Below are positions 17,962-25,170 of a stretch of 25,170 nucleotides of DNA, one piece after another; positions within the stretch are counted from its first letter, which is position 1; each line of letters opens with the position of its first letter. Source of the DNA: Chara braunii (taxonomy: Eukaryota; Streptophyta; Charophyceae; Charales; Characeae); contig BFEA01000536.1 of the NCBI GenBank assembly GCA_003427395.1, forward strand, positions 492,484 through 517,653, read 5' to 3'. A program made the position numbers and the translations under genes. The notes under the pieces were generated by a model. The model ran no database searches. It saw only the letters and a list, made by a program, of their open reading frames with translations, and was not told the DNA's origin.

Positions 17962-18394
17962 AGNAGCCAATAGAGATGAAGAGTGCCACAAAAAAAAAAC
18001 AAAAAAAAAATGAAAAAAAGAACAAAACAAACGAGTCCCAACGGAAACAGGCAACGATTGGCTCAACTGATTTCCAAAGGTTTTCCAACCGCATTTGGTC
18101 TTCTGCGATGGGGTCCCGGAAAAAGTACTTTCCAACTTTCCAAAATGATGACTTGCCTGCTTTTCATGGGCAAACGTCTTTTTCCATTTGCACTGCAGTG
18201 GGGTCCTTGCCTAAATGCAGAAACTCTGCCCAAGGTGTATGGGATGCTGATCGGCAACTGCGGAGGGTCATGGATTCTGCGTGGATGCTGCTGCCTGCGG
18301 AAGATCTCATGGATGTCATGGGTTGACGAGTAAGTCCTTGCTGCAACTGAATGTCACGATCGGTATGGCTTCAGTTTTGAACACCGGGTCACCG

Positions 18395-18447
18395 TTGCAG
18401 TGGTAAAGGCATCCGGCTGCTATAGCCGAGGTCACGGGTTCGATTCC
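18395..18447 (+). promoter_or_regulatory. tRNA-like A/B boxes, duplication copy 1
   Basis: TTGCAGTGGTAAAGG (18395-18409) resembles an A box of the plant SINE type. GGTTCGATTCC (18437-18447) is a consensus B box. A 5-bp anticodon-like stem (CGGCT/AGCCG) lies between. The T-stem does not pair, so it is a SINE or tRNA relic, not a tRNA gene. Confidence 0.55.
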
Positions 18448-18732
18448 GTCTGGCTGCGGAAGTCCGTTTGGCTGCGGATCAATTACTGGGCTACGATGAT
18501 AAACCTATCAACAGGTACGAGCCCATTAACCAGCTAGGGGATGTCACCTGGAGTTCCGTGTATGGGATGTTGATCGGCAACTGCGAAGGGTCGTGGATTC
18601 AGCGTGGATGCTGCTGCCTGCGGAAGATCTCATGGATGTCATGGGTTGACGAGTAAGTCCTTGCTGCAACGGAGCTGGGGTGGGCTGAATGTCACGATCG
18701 GTATGGCTTCAGTTTTGAACACCTGGTCACTG

Positions 18733-18785
18733 TTGCAGTGGTAAAGGCATCCGGCTGCTGTAGCCGAGGTCACCGGTTCGATTCC
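18733..18785 (+). promoter_or_regulatory. tRNA-like A/B boxes, duplication copy 2
   Basis: The same arrangement as 18395-18447 within the second unit: A-box-like 18733-18747, B box GGTTCGATTCC 18775-18785. Both boxes are unchanged between copies, while nearby bases differ. Confidence 0.55.
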
Positions 18786-18862
18786 GTCTGGCTGCGGAAG
18801 TCCGTTTGGCTGCGGATCGATTACTGGGCTACGATGATAAACCTATCAACCTATCAACAAGG

Positions 18863-19370
18863 TCGATTCATGGACATTTCCTTCTTGGTAGTTCCTACCT
18901 ATTGTCTCTTGACATCTTCCTTTCCAGATCACCCAAATGACATTATATCCCATTCTTGGGAATGGTAATCTTTCATTCGTGAAAACGGTAATCTTTCACA
19001 TGGTAACCATTTACTTGAAATTAAAACCGAGATACTAATATGATGAATTTTTTCAAATATTTCCCTTCTTTGTTAAAAAAATTCCCATAATTTAAACATT
19101 TTGCCCCAAATTTGTTCTCCTTTAGGGCAAAGTAACCGACGAGGAGCAAAATCTCCCGTCAATGCTAAATTTCTTATCCAGGACAGGTTGTTGCTACAGT
19201 AAGTTTCAATATCAATTTCATCTGCATCACTTTTACTTTTGGTGATGGGGTCGAGAACTCCCAACCCCCCTTATTTCTGTTTTACGATGATGTAATTCCA
19301 AATTATTCCATCCTACCTTGCAAATAAACCATTGTTTAGAGGGGTTCCCTTTCCCCGTCCATAGGTAGGC

Positions 19371-19402
<32 letters not shown>

Positions 19403-19669
19403 CCTTCTTGAGTTTACCAAAATTCTGGTCTTTTCTCTCAGAGCCATGTGGCAAGTGTCATGGAGGGACAGTAGACGTATGCCACTGCTTCCAACGGCGT
19501 TTTCGTTAAAAATGAATTGTTTTGTAAAAAGTGAACATAATGAAATTAACGAAGTAACCAAACAAAAGGTAAATTGTAGAACAAAAAAAAAATAGGATTT
19601 TAATATTCCGGCACAATGTAAATCTGAAGCAGAAAACTGTCCAAATGATTAGAATATAAACGAAAAAAA
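18863..19669. other. gene-free stretch with GTCGCC microsatellite
   Basis: AT-rich sequence with no supported gene. A (GTCGCC)n hexanucleotide repeat with GTC trinucleotides at its edge lies at about 19367-19403. Confidence 0.6.
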
Positions 19670-19954
19670 ATGACATCGTATGCGAAAGAAAGAATTGCGA
19701 AATTTGTAAGACCCTTGACACATTTAAACAAAGAGCAGCTCTCTAAAGTCCAACTCTTAGACCTTAAGTTGCTTCAAACTATAAGAACACCCTTCATATG
19801 GAGACCGTGGAAGGAAAATTTAATGCAAAAGTCCATTGACAATTATGTCAAAAGCAAAGCAGTGCCATTTACATCAGCTCAATGGTGCGTCAGACTCTAT
19901 GAACTCTTAAAATTACACATTGTCAAAATCTTTGTCAAAGTTGACTATAATTGA
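19670..19954 (+). CDS. hypothetical 94-residue ORF
   Basis: ATG at 19670 after an A8 run, stop at 19952-19954. The translation has ordinary composition with a mix of charged and hydrophobic residues (KERIAKFVRPLTHLNKEQLS, then RTPFIWRPWKENL and FTSAQWCVRLYELLKLHIV). It looks more protein-like than most open frames here. No family was recognised. It faces away from the minus-strand gene to its right, and could be an exon of a separate gene or part of the same putative element. Confidence 0.3.
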   Translation: MTSYAKERIAKFVRPLTHLNKEQLSKVQLLDLKLLQTIRTPFIWRPWKENLMQKSIDNYVKSKAVPFTSAQWCVRLYELLKLHIVKIFVKVDYN

Positions 19955-20067
19955 AATCAACTTCTAGGCACTGCTAGATAACATTCAAACCGTTACGATA
20001 TTCTAAGGCTACTTGAATCAGATCTAAGTACGTAATGGACATATTAACACGATCTGCGTGATAAATT

Positions 20068-20691
20068 TCACGCTCTCCTCATGTGAATTGTCCAATCTTC
20101 TACAGTGCTCGTCTCATTGTGCCCATCGAACATGGGGTCCTTGTACTTTACATAAGTTTCTATGACTTCATACTCTCGTAACAGAAGACTCCGTAAATAT
20201 GTAACCGTTGTGTCCACGAGCCCATCCACGAGTGCTTTGAGCGACGGTTGGTCTATGATCCTCCTTCCAAATGCTTTTCGTCTTCGTCTGTCGATGTCAT
20301 GTGCATTGGATATGTTTGCACTTATAGAATGATCGTTATGAATAAGAAAAGAAAGTTTGCAGCGCCCTTGGATACTTGACGCTGCACAGTACAAGGTCAT
20401 CACCTTGAAGTCGTTGTGGTAGAACTTCAATGCTGAATAGTACAATTCTGAATACGGTGCGAGCACTTCTCGCGGATATTATCTTGTTCCACAACACCTA
20501 CGACCACAAATATACAAACATTGTCGAGGATAATGCTCCCAGCAATCCGGTGCGACATCCACACCTCTGACACTGAGTACTGCACCCTCGAAAACCACTT
20601 CAGGTGTGAAAAAGATAGACCCCATATCATGCCATACATTTCTGCCCCACACTATATTGCTTGGCGGCCATCTTGTCGTTGAATGAACCAT
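20068..20691 (-). pseudogene. second ORF of the 20-24 kb locus, one in-frame TAA
   Basis: A minus-strand frame from ATG 20691 to a stop at 20068-20070, about 207 codons, interrupted only by TAA at 20479-20481. Both halves read like ordinary protein: VWHDMGSIFFTPEVVFEGAV before the stop, LAPYSELYYSALKFYHNDFK and RRIIDQPSLKALVDGLVDTT after it. TTTCATGTGTTGCAG lies immediately before the AATGG start, so 20692 may also be a splice acceptor joining this to the upstream gene. No known domain was recognised. A nonsense mutation, a sequencing error or a small intron could explain the TAA. It lies 136 bp downstream of the stop at 20827 on the same strand, which suggests one transcription unit or element. 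Confidence 0.45.
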
Positions 20692-20826
20692 TCTGCAACA
20701 CATGAAATACAAAAGTAGTAAAAGGCAAGCCAATGATATATAGTTTAACTATATATGAATGAAAGCTCAATGACAAGTAAATGGTACACCAACATGCACG
20801 AAATGAGGCCTTCTCAGCGACTTATC

Positions 20827-21891
20827 CTATTGGTCTTCATCATCTGGAAGTGAAAGACATGCCAAGGCTTTCTCTCTGACCGATTTGGGAATGTGCACTC
20901 CATTTTCCAAATGCAACGTCCTTGATGACCAGCTCCACAAAACACAGTTCACGTGCTGCCATTGCTGTGCTATTGTGCTGTCTTTCTTCCATATCTTATT
21001 CCATGCATTTGCATATTGCAGAGAAAGACTTTTAATGACAGGTTGTGGCACCCAATATTTAATAAGAACATGATTGAAAGCAGGCGACTTCCTATCGTTG
21101 TCAATATTAGAAATGACTTTACCCATCCACACGGGAACTCCCTGATTGATATCATCTTGCGAAGGATGCAAGAGAACGAATTGACCATTTTCGACATCCA
21201 CAACCGGGTCGAGCTCTGCTTTTGGACGCTCATTGGCTGACCCAACAAACAACGGCTCCTTATTCTCATTGCTCTGCAAGAGGAAGACAATATCTATATC
21301 CTCAGCATCGTCCTTCGTAATTCTGTCATGCGAGGGCCAAAAGTCAGCCTTGAGTGATGTTTTCGCAAAGCCAGACCCATAATTTTGCTCGATTGTGTCC
21401 AGGAAAGTTTTCCAGTGTGAAAAAGCACTCTTCTTTGAGAAACTAACCTCATCTTTTATTCCCAACCACTCGTGCCGCTTGTTTTCTAACCACTCAACAA
21501 ACGTCTTCACGCCTTCAATTCCTGATTTGAAATCCGAATTCTTATACTTAGCGGGTTGACCACGTGATGTTTCTATAACAGGTCGAATAGGTGACGGGAG
21601 AACATGTGAAGGCTCGAATGGCCATTCAGGTCCAGCATATGCTTTATTTTCATCTCGTTTAAAGCAATAGACCGGAGAAGACCAATGCGGAGAAGTGCAA
21701 TACTCTTTCCACTGGAACAAAGAATTGTCATCCTCCATATAAAACCTAAATAAATGTGTCTTTGTATGACCGGTCAGTCTGTTGACCATGAAGGGCTTAA
21801 CAGCTCCCCGCCCGTCAGCAATTTCATCCATAAATGTGCATAAAGGACGCTCGTTTTGGAAACTGGCAACGAGTTTGAACAGGTCGAGCAT
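20827..21891 (-). CDS. C-terminal part of DUF7869-like protein, after frameshift
   Basis: ATG 21891, stop TAG at 20827; 354 codons. It overlaps the upstream ORF by 68 bp in the +1 frame, and its first residues (MLDLFKLVASFQ) are what I would expect to follow the FSHFSRKL helix of the upstream ORF. It is therefore the continuation of that protein, not a separate gene. Residues about 236-283 (GQFVLLHPS, VPVWMGKVISNI, NHVLIKYWVPQ) look like a small beta-barrel of the SH3 or Tudor kind, by eye only. It is Trp-rich near the end (QQWQHVNCVLWSWSS) and ends in an acidic DDEDQ. One extra base in the A4 run at 21895-21898 would account for the split. Confidence 0.65.
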   Translation of the reverse strand: MLDLFKLVASFQNERPLCTFMDEIADGRGAVKPFMVNRLTGHTKTHLFRFYMEDDNSLFQWKEYCTSPHWSSPVYCFKRDENKAYAGPEWPFEPSHVLPSPIRPVIETSRGQPAKYKNSDFKSGIEGVKTFVEWLENKRHEWLGIKDEVSFSKKSAFSHWKTFLDTIEQNYGSGFAKTSLKADFWPSHDRITKDDAEDIDIVFLLQSNENKEPLFVGSANERPKAELDPVVDVENGQFVLLHPSQDDINQGVPVWMGKVISNIDNDRKSPAFNHVLIKYWVPQPVIKSLSLQYANAWNKIWKKDSTIAQQWQHVNCVLWSWSSRTLHLENGVHIPKSVREKALACLSLPDDEDQ

Positions 21892-23731
21892 GCATTTTCA
21901 GTTTGCGGGAGAAATGACTAAAAGTGGCATCAACGTCCGTATGTGTATGTCCTACCAACATAAAACCGAATTCGATTTCTTTGAAGAAGCCAAATTTCAC
22001 CAAAGCTGCGGCCAAAGACAAAACGTATTTGTTTTTGTTTTCTCTCCAGAAGTTGTCGGCTTGTATCCTCAATTTAGGAGGTAAGTCGCTTGTCGTCTGT
22101 ATGTCACGCAAAACTTTCATAACGGATGACACCACAATATTGGAATCATGTGGATAGCAAGGGTACCATGTGTGAACATGCACTGATGGTGAACGGCCGT
22201 GTGTGATAACAACTGTTAAATTTATTTTCATCATTAGAATATTCGCCAATGCCTTCGACTTGTTTTCTCCGCCGAAGTGTGAAATACTCGTCTTGCTTTG
22301 GTCCATACCGTCAATAATGATGCATAAACTGTTGGAACCTGGTCTCTTCGACTCATCCTTCCACACCTCATAAGCAGCACGGTGTTGGAGCTGCAAGTCC
22401 AAGTGTTTGTCGCGTTCCGAAACGAAATAATCACGCACACGTACGAACTTCGCAGAATGAATAGATTCTTTGAACTCAACACACTTCTCGCATTTCACAA
22501 AGTTTTGATCAACTTCATGGAATTTCACATGCCAGAAGTGTGTTCTCCACATGTTATAGAAAACTTGGAGAGAAGCAGAAGGGATACCCAGGTTGTCAAA
22601 TTGTGACTTCAACAACTTATAAATGTCAACCTTGTTATAGCAAGCAGGCAATCTCAAAACCACTCGTGATTCTCCATATTTGATCCTCATGTCATTGGGC
22701 ATGGAATCTCCATTGTCACGCATAAAGGAGCTTAGTTTGTCGAACATCGTCGCATATGTTGCAGATGTGCATCTGAGTCCAGTGCTGCCATGCTCCGACA
22801 TAATGTAATCTTTTGACAAAGTCACCCTCTTTTTCAAAAATGTATTCCTACACATACCCAGTGTGAAACACCATGCACTAATGCACACCTTTCTTTTCCC
22901 CACAATAGGTTGCACAATCTCTTTCTCATCTTCCACGAAGGTGAACCTCTTTAACGTTTCAACCCACCATGCATCTCTTCTTTTGTGATCCTTACAGTAA
23001 TATGCACTCCAAACAACTTTGATGTCTTCCATGGTCATGCGAGCGCAACAATCTTGTTTACAACAAACTTGTCCGCGCTCACTCGCCAGTGTTTTTTTGG
23101 TGAGCTTTCTGTGAACTGTTTGCAAAATCTTCTTTGACCGAGGCATTCTGACACGGAAAGTATAAGGACGCTTCTCCGACGACAAACGTTTGGGGAAAAT
23201 GTCATCAAAATCAGAGATGACATCAGAACTCTCCATACCGTTGCGACAGTAGTGGTCAGTGCCATCATCATCGCAAGGTTGTGGATGATCAATTTTGTCT
23301 GGAGAACTGTTGGCGTCAGATGACATCGAAGCACCAGATTCCGAACCATCTTCATCACTCTCGCCAAACAGAAGGGCTGTGCCCTCGAAATCTCGTAGCG
23401 AACTTCTCGACACCCACATGATACGATCTACATTGGATGTGTTCCTGTCATCGGAGGCGGCCCTACCCTGACCTTCCGAACCTTCTGCATCAGAGGTTTT
23501 CACTGGCCCACCCAAGGCTGGAGATGCACTTTCGCATGCGGTTTCTTCACATGCAGCCATCCGGGACCTTTTATGATCAGGAGATTTTGGAGTTATTTGA
23601 ACGTCTTGCGAAAACATTGGCAGGTCCATGGGAGGAAGCTCATCACTAGGCAGTATATTAGATGCCACACAGTCCATGCTTTCCAAAGTTCTGCTGGCAG
23701 CTTGCCGCGGTGCATGCCCACCACAAGCCAT
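21824..23731 (-). CDS. DUF7869-like protein, N-terminal and core part
   Basis: ATG 23731 with an in-frame TAA directly before it; 635 codons to a stop at 21824. Residues 1-180 are Ser/Asp/Glu-rich and probably disordered. 218-250 hold a Cys cluster (QVCCKQDCCARMTMEDIKVV), and 413-417 a CEKC pair, possibly zinc-binding. The core from about 435 to 610 has three acidic motifs in RNase-H-fold order: IIIDGMDQ (D474, D477), LRIQADNFW (D559) and GHTHTDVDATFSHFSR (H595, H597, D599, D601). I recognise this set as the uncharacterised DUF7869 type found in algae, animals and other eukaryotes. Nuclease or transposase activity is inferred from the fold pattern, not shown. The last roughly 22 residues are out-of-frame read-through after a frameshift near residue 612. 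Function unknown. Confidence 0.75.
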   Translation of the reverse strand: MACGGHAPRQAASRTLESMDCVASNILPSDELPPMDLPMFSQDVQITPKSPDHKRSRMAACEETACESASPALGGPVKTSDAEGSEGQGRAASDDRNTSNVDRIMWVSRSSLRDFEGTALLFGESDEDGSESGASMSSDANSSPDKIDHPQPCDDDGTDHYCRNGMESSDVISDFDDIFPKRLSSEKRPYTFRVRMPRSKKILQTVHRKLTKKTLASERGQVCCKQDCCARMTMEDIKVVWSAYYCKDHKRRDAWWVETLKRFTFVEDEKEIVQPIVGKRKVCISAWCFTLGMCRNTFLKKRVTLSKDYIMSEHGSTGLRCTSATYATMFDKLSSFMRDNGDSMPNDMRIKYGESRVVLRLPACYNKVDIYKLLKSQFDNLGIPSASLQVFYNMWRTHFWHVKFHEVDQNFVKCEKCVEFKESIHSAKFVRVRDYFVSERDKHLDLQLQHRAAYEVWKDESKRPGSNSLCIIIDGMDQSKTSISHFGGENKSKALANILMMKINLTVVITHGRSPSVHVHTWYPCYPHDSNIVVSSVMKVLRDIQTTSDLPPKLRIQADNFWRENKNKYVLSLAAALVKFGFFKEIEFGFMLVGHTHTDVDATFSHFSRKLKMHARPVQTRCQFPKRASFMHIYG

Positions 23732-24059
23732 TTAAAACGTTTATGTGATGACAAAACAGTGGACCATTGGCACAAGACATACATATCAGTAACAAATCCG
23801 CAGCTAGATGGATCACATGCGGTATATGTAGAGTGTAACACATGTGGTTCAGCGCCGCCACTGCTAGCCATACACTGCCGAAGTAAGGCCCGTGAATGCG
23901 GGAAAAAGTATAGTCTTCAACAGAAGCGATGCACGAGAGACACGACTGGCTGTCGTGTTGACGCGATGATCTGCCGCCTCGGTCGTGCCCAACACGACGG
24001 CGCATCATCGCATTGCACAACACGACGGGCGCACACGGCGAGATCCACCGTCACCGTAT
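23732..24059. other. 5' flank of the DUF7869-like gene
   Basis: Mixed sequence between the ATG at 23731 and the satellite. The first CACGAC/GTCGTG words appear from about 23940 and become denser rightwards. No TATA box or start site could be chosen with confidence. Confidence 0.4.
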
Positions 24060-25056
24060 TCTCATGACAGCGCGGTCATGTCCACCGCCGTCGTGTTGAA
24101 GATGATGATGAGCAACTGCTTGCTTGTTGAACGCGACCGTGCTTTGGTGGCGATAATGTCCGCGTTCGACCGTCGCATGTTGAACATTACCACCGGCACG
24201 GCGGCTACGAGAGTGACCGTCATCGCATCGAACACGACGGCGGGGTCGGGGTGTGCCACCTCTGTCATGTTCGACACGATGACAGCGACCGTCATCGTGT
24301 TGAACACGACGACGTGATCGTGTTCACCATGTGGTGTATATGCCCTCGCTCGAGCGTCATCGTATTGAAGACGACATGCTGTCGCTTTTGACACGAGGAC
24401 AGCGACCGTCACAGGTTGAGCACGATGGCGGGGTCGAGGAGTGCCACCGCGGTCGTGTTCGACACGAGGACAGCGACCGTCAGCGGGTTGAACACGACGG
24501 TGGGGTCATGTTCAGAACGTGCTGTACATGCCCACACTCGACCGTCACCGCATTGAACAAATATACATCAATCTAACTCTACAAATAAATATAACTGATT
24601 TTATATGTAACTTATTCTCTATAAATTATTGATACAACTTCTTGGGTTGTGGGCAGCCACCTCTGTCATGTACGACACGATGACATCGATCGTCATCGGG
24701 TAGAACACGACGGTGAGGTCATGGGGTGCCACCGCGGTCGTGTTCGACACGGTGACAACGACCGTTATCGGGTTGAACACGATGGTGGGGTTGCGGGGTG
24801 CCACTACAGTCATGCTCGACACGATGACAGCGACCGTCATCGGGTTGAACACGACGGTGAGGTCAGGGGGTGCCACCTCGGTCGTGTTCGACTCGATGAC
24901 AACGACCATCATCGGATTGAACACGACGGTGGGGTCATGTTCAGCACGTCGCGTACACGCCCGCGCGCAACCGTCATCGTGTCGAACACGACTGTCGTCG
25001 TGTCGAACACGACGGTCATCGTATCGAACACGACGGTCGTCGTGTCGGACTCGATG
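24060..25056. repeat. hairpin satellite, 72-bp units
   Basis: Four regular 72-bp units start at 24665, 24737, 24809 and 24881. Diverged units lie at 24264, 24381 and 24452, and relics from about 24060. Each unit has two arms of about 20 bp around a 7-base loop (often AGCGACC). At 24264-24283 and 24291-24310 the arms match at 18 of 20 positions. The arms contain the dyad CGTGT...ACACG. The array ends with four 21-bp units (about 24973-25056, GTCGTCGTGTCGAACACGAC type). An AT-rich insert (about 24555-24650) splits it. The plus frame is open over the regular units because 72 is a multiple of three, but it has no ATG start. Confidence 0.85.
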
Positions 25057-25170
25057 ATGGACAACTCTGTGAAACTGTGGGAGAAGTTCTGTTGACGTCC
25101 TGAAAAAACACGAATGACGAATAACAGCAGTGGATGGGCGCGATTGGGGGGTTGTGGCGGGGGGGGGGGG
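25057..25170. other. window end, G-run
   Basis: Unique sequence ending in a run of 12 Gs at the window edge. No gene was seen. Confidence 0.6.

Larger units (their letters stand above)
18235..18862. repeat. 323-bp tandem duplication
   Basis: 18235-18514 and 18558-18862 are near-identical copies (GTGTATGGGATG..GATCGGCA at the start, GATAAACCTATCAAC at the end). The second has about 17 extra bases near 18670 and a short internal CTATCAAC duplication at its end. A 43-bp spacer separates them. Each copy contains the tRNA-like promoter listed below. Confidence 0.93.

Noticed and set aside
18391-18460. Intact tRNA gene in the tandem duplication
   Set aside because: The B box is perfect but the T-stem does not pair and no acceptor stem is found.
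19670-25056. Terminal inverted repeats around the DUF7869-like gene
   Set aside because: No matching arms were found. The small dyad at 20054-20071 (GCGTGA...TCACGC) does not match the satellite dyad.
24264-25056. CRISPR array
   Set aside because: Repeats are 72 bp end to end with no unique spacers, and there are no cas genes in a eukaryote-like context.
24649-25095. Long plus-strand frame of HD/R-rich 24-residue repeats
   Set aside because: It is the translation of the 72-bp satellite; it has no ATG start and its openness follows from the unit length.

Overview
The window looks like nuclear DNA from a large, repeat-rich plant-lineage genome. There is no operon-like packing, and I see no bacterial gene set, rRNA or intact tRNA. 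Instead there are tRNA-derived SINE-like units with Pol III A and B boxes, a decayed Ty3/Gypsy-type pol, microsatellites, minisatellites, an assembly gap, and one long uncharacterised gene. The pol sequence (phrases such as YIDD and KNRADGLSR, with a long acidic spacer) and the long gene remind me most of repeat families in charophyte algae such as Chara. That is recollection, not a search result, and the assignment is tentative.

Layout. 1-5650: CT microsatellites, several SINE-like tRNA-related units, inverted repeats and gene-free sequence. 5650-8265: alternating AT-rich and GC-richer blocks with three strong splice-donor motifs on the minus strand and His/Asp/Arg-rich translations, possibly a decayed spliced gene. 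8266-10786: truncated Ty3/Gypsy pol relic (protease tail, RT, RNase H, acidic spacer) with no integrase or LTR seen. 10787-14280: mostly gene-free, with one Arg/Gly/Glu-rich minus-strand ORF, two hairpins, a 220-N gap inside a repeat, and small tandem repeats. 14280-15830: diverged duplicated modules and two small proline-rich ORFs. 15830-19670: repeats only (33-bp minisatellite, a 323-bp tandem duplication carrying a Pol III-type promoter, low-complexity DNA).

19670-25170 is the most interesting part. A minus-strand gene (23731 down to 20827) encodes a protein of the kind I recognise as DUF7869-like, with a D/D/D(H)-type RNase-H-fold motif set, split in two by a one-base frameshift at an A4 run. 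Downstream lies a second minus-strand ORF with one in-frame TAA. Upstream, starting within about 330 bp of its ATG, lies a satellite whose 72-bp units each carry a roughly 20-bp inverted repeat around a 7-base loop. Together these could be an undescribed mobile element (nuclease-like gene, accessory ORF, hairpin array). No terminal inverted repeats or target-site duplications were found, so this is a hypothesis.

Most of the window appears non-coding. Only the 20827-23731 gene and the Ty3 relic are confident protein-derived calls.
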